64,000 nucleotides of DNA from Sphingobacterium corticibacterium (lineage in GTDB: Bacteria; Bacteroidota; Bacteroidia; Sphingobacteriales; Sphingobacteriaceae): positions 1,054,001 to 1,118,000 of the forward strand of contig NZ_SGIT01000001.1 in assembly GCF_004208525.1 (NCBI RefSeq), written 5' to 3'. Of the stretch, positions 1 to 8,696 are shown piece after piece (position 1 is the first letter of the stretch; each line of letters begins with the position of its first letter). The translations under genes and the position numbers were made by a program. The notes under the pieces were generated by a model, which saw nothing but the letters and a program-made list of their open reading frames with translations, did no database searches and was not told where the DNA came from.

Positions 1-606
1 TAGATGTTTAACATTATAATGGTCTACGATCGTAAAATGACGACCATTATATTCCAATACATACAGCGCAGTATTGGTATGCGGAAAGTCATCCATGAGG
101 TATACAGGTACTCCTGTCAAATGACAGAGCATGATGCGCATAGCCCTACCGTGCATACATACCAACACCCTTTCTTCGTTATGCTGCTGCAGCATGTAGG
201 ATATCGCTTGTTGCTGGCGAGCGACAAGCTGGTTCGGGGACTCTCCTTGCTCAATGCTTAAATCCAAGTTTCCATCCCGCCAGGAACTCACCACTTCCTC
301 AAAACCTGTTATAATGGTTTCATCCTGCTCCTTCCCTTCATAAATCCCCCAAGAAATTTCGTCCAAGCCACTTAGTTCTTCACTAGGTATACCTTGTTTT
401 AGAAAAAGTCGAACAGTTTGTTTGGTTCGTAACAAGGTAGAGGTGTATATTTTATCAAAGGGCACATGATGAAAAGCTTCATAAAAAGCCTGTGCTTGTT
501 TATGTCCCATTTCATTAAGTGGAGAATCTACACCTCTCCCCTGAACTATTCCCTTTAAATTTAAATCTGTTTGTCCGTGTCGGATAAAATAAAATGTCTT
601 TCTCAA
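1..606 (-). CDS. Histidine phosphatase family protein (phosphoglycerate mutase-like), 3' end outside window
   Basis: The reading frame gives 202 residues and is still open at the window edge, so the C-terminus is missing. It starts TTG-Arg-Lys-Thr and reaches the catalytic Arg-His-Gly (FIRHGQT) at about residues 9-11. A second family signature, SPLNEMG, lies near residue 30, and a later segment (VLVCMHGRAMR) carries the second active-site histidine. The family uses a phospho-histidine intermediate to remove phosphate from small metabolites or sugars; the substrate cannot be told. The start is forced: a stop codon in the same frame lies at 610-612 and no ATG occurs before the RHG motif. It follows mqnE by 10 bases on the same strand, so it is probably cotranscribed. 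Confidence 0.85.
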   Translation of the reverse strand, partial: MRKTFYFIRHGQTDLNLKGIVQGRGVDSPLNEMGHKQAQAFYEAFHHVPFDKIYTSTLLRTKQTVRLFLKQGIPSEELSGLDEISWGIYEGKEQDETIITGFEEVVSSWRDGNLDLSIEQGESPNQLVARQQQAISYMLQQHNEERVLVCMHGRAMRIMLCHLTGVPVYLMDDFPHTNTALYVLEYNGRHFTIVDHYNVKHL

Positions 607-616
607 TGTCTAACTG

Positions 617-1810
617 TTATTCTATTACGGGTAACGAATAATAATTTGGTTTGTTCGTATCGTCAAAAACCACGTCTTTATAATCCGTAACCACTTTATA
701 AAGCGTGTCTCGTTCAATGGGATGTCTGTCCACCTGTTTGATAAGCTCGACAAGTTGACGTGTACTCATTGCCGGATGTTGTTCTTCCGCACCGGCCATG
801 GAGTAGATTTTGGTTGTATCGTCCAACGTACCGTCTATATCGTCTACACCGAATGCCAAAGAAAGTTGCGCCGTATCTCTGGAAATCATCGCCCAATAAG
901 CTTTGATATGATCGAAATTATCCATATAAATCCGTGCAATAGCATAGTTTCGTAGGTCTTCCACAACCGATACTTCCGGAACGTGCGACATTTGATGACC
1001 TTGATTGCGAAATTTCAAAGGGATGAATGCTTGGAAACCTCCTGTTGTATCCTGCAATTGTCGCAGTCGCTCCATGTGATCTACACGGTGCCAAAATTCC
1101 TCGATATGCCCATACAATATGGTAGCGTTGGTACGCATTCCTAAGCTGTGCGCTTGTTCGTGAATATCCAACCATTGCTCGGCCGTACACTTATCGCCAG
1201 CGATTTTCTCCCGGACTTCCGGATGAAAGATCTCCGCACCACCTCCCGGCATAGAGTCAAGGCCACATTCCTGCAAATATTTCAGGCCATCGTAATGGTT
1301 CATTTTTGCTTTCCTGAATATGTAGTAATATTCTACTGGTGTAAGTCCTTTGATATGTAAATCAGGACGATGTGATTTGCATTGACGAAAAAAGTCCGCG
1401 TAGAAATCTAAGTTCTGTTTAGGTACTACTCCTCCTGTAATGTGTACCTCGGTAACCGGTTCATCATCATACTTGCGTACAATGTCCATCATACCGGCTA
1501 CGTCCATCTCCCACCCTTGCTCTCGCTCTTTAATCAGACGAGAGTAAGCACAGAACTTACAGTCGTACACACATACGTTAGTGGGTTCGATATGAAAATT
1601 TCTGTTGAAGTATGTATAGTCACCATGTTTCTTCTCACGAATATAGTTAGCCAATGCACCTAAGTAGCCTAACTCCCCGCGTTCATATAGTATAACACCC
1701 TCGTCAAAACTCACCCGCTCACCATGAAGCACTTTCTGGGCGATATGCCTTAATTCGATATCTAAATTTTTGTCTTGAATTAAAAAGTCAAGTTTCTCCG
1801 TTGCGTTCAT
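617..1810 (-). CDS. mqnE: Aminofutalosine synthase MqnE (radical SAM)
   Basis: Radical SAM enzyme of 397 residues. The [4Fe-4S]/SAM motif CxxxCxxC is at residues 80, 84 and 87. The GGGAEI segment typical of the MqnE/MqnC/CofH group lies near residue 190. In the futalosine pathway MqnE joins the carboxyvinyl-benzoate unit to adenosine and makes aminofutalosine, an early menaquinone precursor. MqnE fits better than MqnC by length and by the N-terminal YERGELGYLGALAN region; this is a family-level judgement. The start is well supported: AGGAGG lies 5-10 bases before the ATG, one of the few strong Shine-Dalgarno sequences in the window, and a TAAATTTG -7 box lies at 1825-1832. The histidine phosphatase follows on the same strand. 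Confidence 0.9.
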   Translation of the reverse strand: MNATEKLDFLIQDKNLDIELRHIAQKVLHGERVSFDEGVILYERGELGYLGALANYIREKKHGDYTYFNRNFHIEPTNVCVYDCKFCAYSRLIKEREQGWEMDVAGMMDIVRKYDDEPVTEVHITGGVVPKQNLDFYADFFRQCKSHRPDLHIKGLTPVEYYYIFRKAKMNHYDGLKYLQECGLDSMPGGGAEIFHPEVREKIAGDKCTAEQWLDIHEQAHSLGMRTNATILYGHIEEFWHRVDHMERLRQLQDTTGGFQAFIPLKFRNQGHQMSHVPEVSVVEDLRNYAIARIYMDNFDHIKAYWAMISRDTAQLSLAFGVDDIDGTLDDTTKIYSMAGAEEQHPAMSTRQLVELIKQVDRHPIERDTLYKVVTDYKDVVFDDTNKPNYYSLPVIE

Positions 1811-1824
1811 TTCTGCCTCCTAAA

Positions 1825-1832
1825 CAAATTTA
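1825..1832 (-). promoter_or_regulatory. Putative -7 box (TAAATTTG) of mqnE
   Basis: The minus strand reads TAAATTTG, matching the Bacteroidetes -7 consensus TAnnTTTG, 15 bases before the mqnE ATG. I see no clear -33 TTG at the usual 19-20 base spacing. An A/T hairpin (arms 1834-1843 and 1847-1856) lies just upstream. Confidence 0.45.
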
Positions 1833-2072
1833 TGTTCTTTTTTTAGAAAAAAGAACGAAAAAATCGTCGCTTCGGATATTTGAGATAGTGGATAGTACTA
1901 AGGATGAGTTTCTACAAACCTCAAACATCCAGATGCGACCTTTAATGTCAATTAGAGGTAGTACAATTATATCATCCCATCCCACTGGCATTCCTCCAAA
2001 GCGAAAGAGATGCGATGAATAATAGATTGCCATTCCTCGGTGTAAAATGACCTTGCGTTTTTTCGCGTCCAT
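1830..2072 (-). CDS. Small hypothetical ORF (80 aa), doubtful
   Basis: Open frame of 80 residues with an ATG start, in the 415-base gap between the ABC exporter and mqnE. The product is fairly hydrophobic and rich in aromatic residues (Trp, Phe, Tyr). I recognise no domain. Its last codons run into the mqnE promoter box and an A/T-rich hairpin. It could be a real short gene on the same strand as its neighbours, or chance. The rest of the gap (2073-2225) holds an inverted repeat and no other plausible gene. Confidence 0.25.
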   Translation of the reverse strand: MDAKKRKVILHRGMAIYYSSHLFRFGGMPVGWDDIIVLPLIDIKGRIWMFEVCRNSSLVLSTISNIRSDDFFVLFSKKRT

Positions 2073-2095
2073 CTTTATGCAGGCTATTCCGTTAA

Positions 2096-2137
2096 AAACA
2101 GAATGTTGCTTGAGCGATAGCGAGTTCCATTCTGTTT
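2096..2137. repeat. Inverted repeat between the ABC exporter gene and mqnE
   Basis: AAACAGAATG at 2096-2105 is perfectly complementary to CATTCTGTTT at 2128-2137, with a 22-base loop. No U-tract follows on the minus strand, so it is not a classical intrinsic terminator. It may be an mRNA processing or decay-protecting hairpin downstream of the exporter gene. Confidence 0.45.
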
Positions 2138-2225
2138 AGGAATATACAAATAAAGATAGCGAAAACATGCTCAGTCTTGATTTTTTTGCTTCGTTTTTTT
2201 ATCAAGAAAAAAATGAAGAAGAAGA

Positions 2226-4058
2226 CTAATCAATAAACTGCTGCATATCAATCAACCGTTTATATAACCCGTCTTTCACGATTAAATCATGATGGTTACC
2301 TTGCTCCACTACCTGTCCGTTTTCAATCACGACGATATTATCTGCACTCTGAATCGTACTCAGGCGATGGGCAATAACCACCGTTGTTCTATTCTCCATC
2401 AATTTATACAGGGAATCCTGTACCAGTTTTTCGGATTCTGTATCCAAGGCCGAGGTTGCTTCGTCCAACAACATGATCGGCGGATTTCGCAATACCGCCC
2501 GGGCAATACATATACGTTGTCGCTGACCACCGGATAATTTCGCGCCACGGTCACCGATATTTGTCTCATAGCCATGTTCCGTTTTCAAGATAAAGTCGTG
2601 TGCGTTCGCAATACGCGCTGCACGCTCCACCTCTTCCATCGTTGCGCTCGGTTGGGCAAAAGCAATGTTATTAAATATCGTATCGTTGAACAATACTGTT
2701 TCCTGATTAACCGTACCAATCAATGTCCGCAGGGATTGTTGTTGAAGATCACGTACATCTATACCATCTACTAAAATCGCTCCTCCGGTCACGTCCATAA
2801 ACCGTGGAATCAAATCGACCAAGGTGGATTTCCCCCCTCCCGATGGTCCGACTAATGCTACAGTCTTCCCTTTTGGAATGGCAATATTGATATCTTTCAG
2901 CACCTGTTTTTCACCATACGCAAAATTCACATCTTTAAATTCGATCGCACGATTAAAACCATTTACCGGCTTCGCGTCCAGCTTGTCCGTCACTATACTA
3001 TGTTCATCGATAAGTTCCAACACACGTTCCCCTGCAGCAATACCGTTATGGATACTAGAAAATGCATCTGTTAAAGCTTTTGCCGGGCGCATTACCTGCG
3101 AGAAAATAGCAATATAAGTAATGAATTCAGAGGCCGCTAGCTCTCCCTCCCCGGCTAAAACTAAGTTCCCTCCATAGAGCAAAATGACCGCCACCATTAC
3201 CACGCCCAATAATTCAGAGACAGGCGAACTCATCTGTTGCCTACGCACCATCCTCCGCATGATCTTCGAATAACGCTCACTTTCACCATTAAAACGGTCT
3301 TTTACGAATGGAATAGCATTAAAGGCTTTGATAATTTTGACGCCAGAAAGTGCCTCATCCAAATAAGAAATCATATTCGCATACGATTGTTGTCCTTCAC
3401 GTGCTTGTTGCCTCAATTTTTTCACGATCAAGGATATAAAAAATGCGGAAACAGGAATAACGGCAAGCGAAAACAAAGTCAGTTTGGTAGAAAGTGCAAA
3501 AAGCACAACCACATATGCAATCAGCTGCAACGGCTCTTTAAAGGCCACTTGTAAGGTTGATGTTACGGAAAACTGCACCACCTGTACATCTGATGCAATT
3601 TTGGATATCACATCTCCTTTTCTACTATTCGTAAAATATCCTAGGTGGAGGTCCATTACATTATTAAAAACTGCCTTACGCAAATTTAAAAGCGTATGTA
3701 TCCGCAAATTTTCCATCACTCGTTGTGATAGGTAACGAAATAAGTTACTGATAAACACCGATGCCACGATGACAATACAGACGTATTTTAGGGCTTCATA
3801 CGGCCCGATATCATAGTATAATTTGTCCGCTAAATACATAAACCAATCTCCCATATTATAGCCCTCCGGCCTAGTGAGGGTATCTGTAGCATCGACATCT
3901 ACGTCGCCCGTCCCTTTGAACAAGACCTGCAATAAAGGGGCTAATAAAGCAAGATTAAGTGTGCCGAAAACTACCGTAATAATCGTACAGATAATATAGG
4001 GAACAGCGTATTTCCCGATAGGTTTTGCAAAAGATAACAGTCTAAAGTATGTCTTCAT
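2226..4058 (-). CDS. ABC exporter, fused permease and ATPase (MsbA-like)
   Basis: 610 residues: an N-terminal six-helix transmembrane domain (about 15-330), then one nucleotide-binding domain. The Walker A motif GPSGGGKST lies near residue 405, the signature LSGGQRQR near 508, and Walker B (IMLLDEAT) near 529, followed by the AHRLST switch histidine. This is a homodimeric type IV exporter half. In Bacteroidetes such genes are usually annotated as MsbA-like lipid A or multidrug exporters; the substrate cannot be fixed from sequence. A TACTTTTG -7 box at 4076-4083 on this strand gives a very short leader. Confidence 0.88.
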   Translation of the reverse strand: MKTYFRLLSFAKPIGKYAVPYIICTIITVVFGTLNLALLAPLLQVLFKGTGDVDVDATDTLTRPEGYNMGDWFMYLADKLYYDIGPYEALKYVCIVIVASVFISNLFRYLSQRVMENLRIHTLLNLRKAVFNNVMDLHLGYFTNSRKGDVISKIASDVQVVQFSVTSTLQVAFKEPLQLIAYVVVLFALSTKLTLFSLAVIPVSAFFISLIVKKLRQQAREGQQSYANMISYLDEALSGVKIIKAFNAIPFVKDRFNGESERYSKIMRRMVRRQQMSSPVSELLGVVMVAVILLYGGNLVLAGEGELAASEFITYIAIFSQVMRPAKALTDAFSSIHNGIAAGERVLELIDEHSIVTDKLDAKPVNGFNRAIEFKDVNFAYGEKQVLKDINIAIPKGKTVALVGPSGGGKSTLVDLIPRFMDVTGGAILVDGIDVRDLQQQSLRTLIGTVNQETVLFNDTIFNNIAFAQPSATMEEVERAARIANAHDFILKTEHGYETNIGDRGAKLSGGQRQRICIARAVLRNPPIMLLDEATSALDTESEKLVQDSLYKLMENRTTVVIAHRLSTIQSADNIVVIENGQVVEQGNHHDLIVKDGLYKRLIDMQQFID

Positions 4059-4075
4059 GTACTATATTGAGACTA

Positions 4076-4083
4076 CAAAAGTA
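4076..4083 (-). promoter_or_regulatory. Putative -7 box (TACTTTTG) of the ABC exporter gene
   Basis: A perfect TAnnTTTG match on the minus strand, 18 bases before the ATG at 4058. No convincing -33 element is visible. The 5' untranslated region would be about 12 bases. Confidence 0.45.
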
Positions 4084-4220
4084 ACAAACAAAAGCATTTT
4101 ACCTAATCTAAAAGCGTCAACATCATCCTATTGTTGCACTCATTTGATATTTTACCATTAAATACGGTTTTTTATTGCATATAATCTGTAATTTAGGCGC
4201 TAAATTTCAAAATTATCAAT

Positions 4221-5393
4221 ATGCATATAAAGGTTGCCCAAAGGTTGCAACATACGGAGGAATACTACTTTTCGAAGAAGTTGCGGGAAATCGACGAGAT
4301 GAATAAGCGTGGGGCACAGGTGATTAACTTAGGTATCGGAAGTCCCGATTTGCCACCCCATCCCTCGGTAATCGAGGTTTTGGAGCGGGAAGCCGCTAAG
4401 GATAATACGCATGGATACCCGGGGAATTACAGAGGAATACCGACCTTGCGCCAGGCCATGGCAGACTGGTATGCCCGCTATTATCAGGTAGCATTGAATC
4501 CGGCAACGGAAATACTCCCGTTGATCGGCTCCAAAGAGGGAATCATGCATATTTGCATGACCTACCTGCAGGAAGGGGATGAGGCATTGGTGCCCAATCC
4601 AGGATACCCGGCCTACACCAGTGCCGTTCGCATAGCAGGAGCTACCGTTGTGCCTTATGAATTAACAGAAGAGCGCGGCTGGCTGCCAGATTTGGATGCT
4701 TTGGAACTAAGGGACTTATCTAAAGTAAAAATGATGTGGATCAATTATCCGCACATGCCGACCGGAGCCCTGGCAAATAAAGATTTCTTTGAAGCGATTA
4801 TCGCTTTTGGTAAGAAGCACAATATCCTGATCTGTCATGACAATCCGTATAGCTTTATCCTGAATGAACATCCGATGAGTATTTTTGCGGCTGCAGATGC
4901 TAAGGAAGTAGCTATCGAATTAAATTCGCTGAGCAAATCATCCAATATGGCGGGATGGCGTATTGGCATGTTGATAGCGGACGAAAACCGTATCAACGAG
5001 ATTTTACGTTTTAAAAGCAATATGGATTCGGGCATGTTTCTTCCCTTACAATCGGCTGCTGCAACGGCGCTTCGATTAGATTCATCCTGGTATACCGAAC
5101 TCAATACAGTATATGCAAAAAGACGGGAAAAGGTTTTCCATATTATGGATATCTTGGAATGCGACTATGACCGTTCTCAGGTCGGACTTTTCGTTTGGGC
5201 GAAAGTTCCCGACAAATATCCGGACGGATACGCATTAAGCGATGATATACTACATCAAGCGCATGTATTTATTACACCAGGTGGGATATTTGGCGACGCT
5301 GGCAAACGATATATCCGCATCAGCTTATGCGCAACAGAGGCAGTATTGGAAAACGCTATCAAGCGAATAGAGACAGAATTAAAATTCGTATAA
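4221..5393 (+). CDS. PLP-dependent aminotransferase class I/II, probably aromatic amino acid synthesis
   Basis: 390 residues with the fold type I aminotransferase pattern. The SLSKSSNMAGWRIG segment holds the Schiff-base lysine (about K239), the N-terminal part has the IGSPDLPPHPSV substrate loop, and GSKEGIMH and NPGYPAY are the usual cofactor-contact segments. It resembles the LL-DAP-aminotransferase/aspartate aminotransferase branch. Its stop is 10 bases before tyrA, so the two are almost certainly one operon. That context points to transamination of prephenate, phenylpyruvate or 4-hydroxyphenylpyruvate in Tyr/Phe synthesis. The exact substrate is inference. Confidence 0.88.
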   Translation: MHIKVAQRLQHTEEYYFSKKLREIDEMNKRGAQVINLGIGSPDLPPHPSVIEVLEREAAKDNTHGYPGNYRGIPTLRQAMADWYARYYQVALNPATEILPLIGSKEGIMHICMTYLQEGDEALVPNPGYPAYTSAVRIAGATVVPYELTEERGWLPDLDALELRDLSKVKMMWINYPHMPTGALANKDFFEAIIAFGKKHNILICHDNPYSFILNEHPMSIFAAADAKEVAIELNSLSKSSNMAGWRIGMLIADENRINEILRFKSNMDSGMFLPLQSAAATALRLDSSWYTELNTVYAKRREKVFHIMDILECDYDRSQVGLFVWAKVPDKYPDGYALSDDILHQAHVFITPGGIFGDAGKRYIRISLCATEAVLENAIKRIETELKFV

Positions 5394-5403
5394 AAAATCA
5401 AAA

Positions 5404-6243
5404 ATGAATATAACTATTGTCGGGGTTGGACTAATTGGGGGTTCTATTGGCATCCGGCTGAAAGAAACCCAGTTTGGAAAAAAGATAATCGGTGTAGAAA
5501 AAAACGAAGCTAATGCAAAAAAGGCATTACAATTAGGGCTTGTTGATGAAATCCAGTCATTGGATGAAGCAATTGCATCCAGCCGAATTATTATCTTAAC
5601 TGTACCTGTAGATGCGATCATGAACATGCTACCAGCTATTTTGGATAAGGTGACGGATCAAGTTGTCATTGATATGGGTTCTACCAAGGCAAATATTTTA
5701 AATTTGATAGCGGATCACCCTAACCGGGGACGTTATATCGCAGCGCACCCTATGACAGGTACGGAATATTCAGGGCCGGAAGCGGCAGTTCCTAATCTGT
5801 ATAAAGGCAAGGTAATGGTCTATGTCGAAGCATTCAAAACAGATGAAGATGCTTTCGAGCTAGCGGATGCTCTGACAGATCAGTTAGAAATGAAAACAAC
5901 ATTCATGACCGCAGAGGAGCACGATATGCATACCGCTTATGTATCGCACATTTCCCACCTCACTTCCTTTGCTTTAGCACTGACTGTTTTAGAAAAAGAA
6001 AAATCACAGGGTCGTATTTTTGAACTCGCAGGCTCTGGATTCGAATCCACGGTTCGCCTGGCAAAATCGTCTCCCGACATGTGGACGCCCATCTTTAAAC
6101 AGAATCGCGCCAATGTATTAGAAGTATTGGAAGAACACATTAAGCAGTTACAAAATCTATATACGAAATTAGATAAAGAGGACTACGAAGGGTTGAATAA
6201 GCTCATCAAGAAGTCCAATAAGATAAAAAGAATCATCAAATAA
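5404..6243 (+). CDS. tyrA: Prephenate dehydrogenase
   Basis: 279 residues. The N-terminal dinucleotide-binding motif GVGLIGGSIG is at residues 7-16. The catalytic-histidine segment HPMTGTEYSGP lies near residue 118. TyrA oxidatively decarboxylates prephenate to 4-hydroxyphenylpyruvate in tyrosine synthesis. No ACT or chorismate mutase domain is fused to it. It lies 10 bases behind an aminotransferase that could complete the step to tyrosine. The operon ends here: a new promoter and leader for hisG begin within 40 bases. Confidence 0.9.
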   Translation: MNITIVGVGLIGGSIGIRLKETQFGKKIIGVEKNEANAKKALQLGLVDEIQSLDEAIASSRIIILTVPVDAIMNMLPAILDKVTDQVVIDMGSTKANILNLIADHPNRGRYIAAHPMTGTEYSGPEAAVPNLYKGKVMVYVEAFKTDEDAFELADALTDQLEMKTTFMTAEEHDMHTAYVSHISHLTSFALALTVLEKEKSQGRIFELAGSGFESTVRLAKSSPDMWTPIFKQNRANVLEVLEEHIKQLQNLYTKLDKEDYEGLNKLIKKSNKIKRIIK

Positions 6244-6257
6244 TTTCACCCATAAAC

Positions 6258-6288
6258 TTGCAAAACACACAACAATAGTATACTTTTG
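6258..6288 (+). promoter_or_regulatory. Bacteroidetes-type promoter of the his leader/hisGD operon
   Basis: TTG at 6258-6260 (-33) and TACTTTTG at 6281-6288 (-7), separated by 20 bases. This is the consensus spacing for the Bacteroidetes primary sigma factor. Transcription would start near 6293, about 13 bases before the leader peptide ATG. Confidence 0.65.
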
Positions 6289-6305
6289 TTGCATTATTAA
6301 TAAAA

Positions 6306-6365
6306 ATGACTTATTTGTTCACACGTCACGTCCATTTCCATCATCGCCATTTTGGCGATATGTAA
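6306..6365 (+). CDS. Histidine-rich leader peptide of the hisGD operon (19 aa)
   Basis: A 20-codon frame, ATG to TAA, with five histidine codons among eight (residues 8, 10, 12, 13 and 15; HVHFHHRH). It lies between the promoter at 6258-6288 and hisG. Clustered histidine codons just upstream of hisG are the hallmark of ribosome-mediated attenuation: scarce His-tRNA stalls the ribosome and changes downstream RNA folding. A perfect 7-bp hairpin (arms 6343-6349 and 6353-6359, 3-base loop) overlaps the last His codons and the peptide end. I do not see a textbook GC-stem plus U-tract terminator between 6366 and 6447, so the mechanism could be transcriptional with a weak terminator or translational. 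The short size makes gene callers miss it. Confidence 0.75.
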   Translation: MTYLFTRHVHFHHRHFGDM

Positions 6366-6447
6366 TGTAATGTGTTTCTACGTGAAGCAAAACCCCGAGT
6401 TATCTTTCTTGTATATTAATAATAGTAAACATTAAAAATCCTACATT

Positions 6448-7299
6448 TTGAAGAATCTTAAAATCGCTATCCAAAAATCGGGTAGATTAAATGAAAAATC
6501 AGTCCAATTGCTTAAAAACTGTGGTCTTGATTTTGAAAATTATAAAAGCTCCCTTATTACCACGGTAAATAATTTCAACCTGGAAATATTGTTCCTTCGT
6601 GACGATGATATTCCCGGATATGTTGCCCAAGGCATTGCTGATTTAGGTATTGTTGGCGAAAATGTTATTGATGAATCCCAGGAAAAAGTCACCTATTTAG
6701 AAAGGTTGGGCTTTGGACGCTGCACCTTAAAGATCGGAATTCCAAAAGATTCGGATATACAACAACTTCAGGACCTACAGGGTAAAGCGATCGCGACCAC
6801 CTATCCTAACATCCTCCAGGAATTTTTGGCGGAGCATAACCTATCAGCTGAGATACAACAAATTTCGGGTTCTGTGGAGATAGCTCCTGGCTTAGGGTTG
6901 AGTGATGCGATCTGCGATATTGTTTCTACGGGTGGCACATTAAAAAGTAACGGACTTAAACCCTTTGCCGATGTACGTCGTTCTGAAGCCATTCTTATCG
7001 GTCGCGAAGGATTGACAGAAAATCCTATATTATGTGAACTATTACAGCGTGTACGGTCTGTATTGCGTGCGAAAGAAACAAAATATGTGGTATTAAATGT
7101 GGAAAAAAGCAATTTGCCAAAAATAACATCGCTCTTGCCCGGTGTTAAAAGCCCAACAGTTGTACCATTAGCAGAAGAGGGTTGGGTTGCTGTCCACACT
7201 GTTATTCCTGAAGATGATTTCTGGGACAAAATCAATAAATTGAAAGCCGCAGGCGCACAAGGTATTGTGGTCATGCCTATCGAAAAAATAATACTATAA
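6448..7299 (+). CDS. hisG: ATP phosphoribosyltransferase, long form
   Basis: 283 residues. It catalyses the first committed step of histidine synthesis, joining ATP and PRPP. The N-terminus KIAIQKSGRLNEKS is typical. The length and the C-terminal ACT-like regulatory domain (about 212-283, ending VVMPIEKIIL) mark the long, histidine-inhibited form that does not need HisZ. The start codon is TTG: an in-frame TAA lies a few codons upstream and no ATG or GTG fits the conserved N-terminus. It overlaps hisD by one base (TAATG), which suggests translational coupling. The upstream His-rich leader probably controls it. Confidence 0.93.
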   Translation: MKNLKIAIQKSGRLNEKSVQLLKNCGLDFENYKSSLITTVNNFNLEILFLRDDDIPGYVAQGIADLGIVGENVIDESQEKVTYLERLGFGRCTLKIGIPKDSDIQQLQDLQGKAIATTYPNILQEFLAEHNLSAEIQQISGSVEIAPGLGLSDAICDIVSTGGTLKSNGLKPFADVRRSEAILIGREGLTENPILCELLQRVRSVLRAKETKYVVLNVEKSNLPKITSLLPGVKSPTVVPLAEEGWVAVHTVIPEDDFWDKINKLKAAGAQGIVVMPIEKIIL

Positions 7300-8582
7300 T
7301 GTTAAAACAGTATTCCTTTCAAAGTTTAACCGCTGCAGATATTGAACAATTGGTTGCGCGTAACACCGACGCTACGCATGCCATTCAAGACGCTGTATCG
7401 CAGATTATAAACGACGTTCGCCAACGTGGCGATCAATCTCTCCAAGAGCTGGCTTTAAAATTCGACAAAGTGGCATTAAAGCGGCTTTATTTAGAAAAAG
7501 AAGATATTGCAACATTGGCTACCACGATCACACGTGACCAACAGCGTGCGTTGGAGATAGCCTTTCAAAACATCCATAAATTCCATAGTAGCCAACTCCG
7601 TAGAGAACGCGTCGTGGAAACCATGCCTGGCGTAGAATGTTGGCGTGAGGCACGTCCCATCGAAAAAGTGGGCCTATATATCCCTGGTGGTTCCGCGGTT
7701 TTGCCTAGCACCTTGCTGATGCTCGGTATTCCGGCGCGTATTGCAGGATGCAAAGAAATTGTCGTCTGTTCGCCACCACAACAGACTGGAAAAATAAACG
7801 GGTTTGTGGCGTACTGCCTTCAGCTCCTGAAAATTGATAAAATATACCTCGTGGGCGGGGCACAGGCAGTTGCCGCGATGGCTTATGGTACCGAAAGCGT
7901 GCCTAAAGTGGACAAGATATTTGGCCCTGGCAATCAGTTTGTGACGAAAGCAAAGAGCATGATCCAGAGTATAACAAATGTTAGTATAGACATGCCCGCG
8001 GGTCCCTCGGAGGTTTTGGTTATCGCTGATCATACCGCCCAGCCGGCTTTTGTTGCAGCAGATTTACTAGCACAGGCAGAACACGGGCCGGACAGTCAAG
8101 CGGTTCTTATAACCACGTCTGCGGATATTATCCAGCGGGTTAATATCGAGCTTAAAAAGCAGCTGGACGTATTACCTCGTGCGGAAATAGCACATATGGC
8201 CCTTAAAAATTCGTACGCCGTTGCGGTAAACGATTTACAGGAAGCACTCGATTTCTCCAATCAATATGCACCTGAACATTTAATTTTGGAAACGGACGAA
8301 TGGAAAAGTTTGCTTCCACGTATTATCAATGCAGGTTCGGTGTTTTTAGGCCATCTTACCCCAGAAAGTGCGGGTGATTACGCATCAGGGACCAACCATA
8401 CGCTACCTACATCGGGCTATGCTCGTTCTTATTCTGGTGTATCGGTCGATTCCTTTGTCAAGAAAATCACGTTTCAGCATATCTCCCGCGAAGGATTGAA
8501 CCATATTGGTTCTACCGTGGAGACATTAGCGGAGCTGGAAGGATTGCACGCACATAAGAATGCTGTAAGTATCCGAAAATAG
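7299..8582 (+). CDS. hisD: Histidinol dehydrogenase
   Basis: 427 residues. It catalyses the last two oxidations of histidine synthesis (histidinol to histidine, NAD-dependent, zinc enzyme). The family segments FGPGNQFVTKAK, DMPAGPSEVLVIAD and AEHGPDSQAVL are all present. The usual downstream genes hisC and hisB are not here: an NADH dehydrogenase gene with its own promoter follows. The histidine genes of this genome must therefore be split, or hisGD is a separate transcription unit. Confidence 0.95.
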   Translation: MLKQYSFQSLTAADIEQLVARNTDATHAIQDAVSQIINDVRQRGDQSLQELALKFDKVALKRLYLEKEDIATLATTITRDQQRALEIAFQNIHKFHSSQLRRERVVETMPGVECWREARPIEKVGLYIPGGSAVLPSTLLMLGIPARIAGCKEIVVCSPPQQTGKINGFVAYCLQLLKIDKIYLVGGAQAVAAMAYGTESVPKVDKIFGPGNQFVTKAKSMIQSITNVSIDMPAGPSEVLVIADHTAQPAFVAADLLAQAEHGPDSQAVLITTSADIIQRVNIELKKQLDVLPRAEIAHMALKNSYAVAVNDLQEALDFSNQYAPEHLILETDEWKSLLPRIINAGSVFLGHLTPESAGDYASGTNHTLPTSGYARSYSGVSVDSFVKKITFQHISREGLNHIGSTVETLAELEGLHAHKNAVSIRK

Positions 8583-8607
8583 CACACGCAATTCTTATCG
8601 GTTTTCC

Positions 8608-8615
8608 TATCTTTG
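8608..8615 (+). promoter_or_regulatory. Putative -7 box (TATCTTTG) of the NADH dehydrogenase gene
   Basis: Perfect TAnnTTTG match 26 bases after the hisD stop. It would give an 80-base leader to the NADH dehydrogenase gene at 8697. The -33 region is weak. Confidence 0.4.
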
Positions 8616-8696
8616 CTGCACATTTATCAAACAAAAGAGAAGAAAGTTTTGTTCTATCTCTGTTGGGTAAATACTTAAACAAACGAACAGCTTATT

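Noticed and set aside
6366..6447. Classical intrinsic attenuator-terminator before hisG
   Set aside because: I looked for a GC-rich stem followed by a T-run and found only short possible pairings (CACGT/ACGTG, TTTTG/CAAAA), so I do not claim a specific terminator.
6801..7274. 157-residue minus-strand frame inside hisG
   Set aside because: hisG is fully conserved in the other direction and the shadow frame has no recognisable features.
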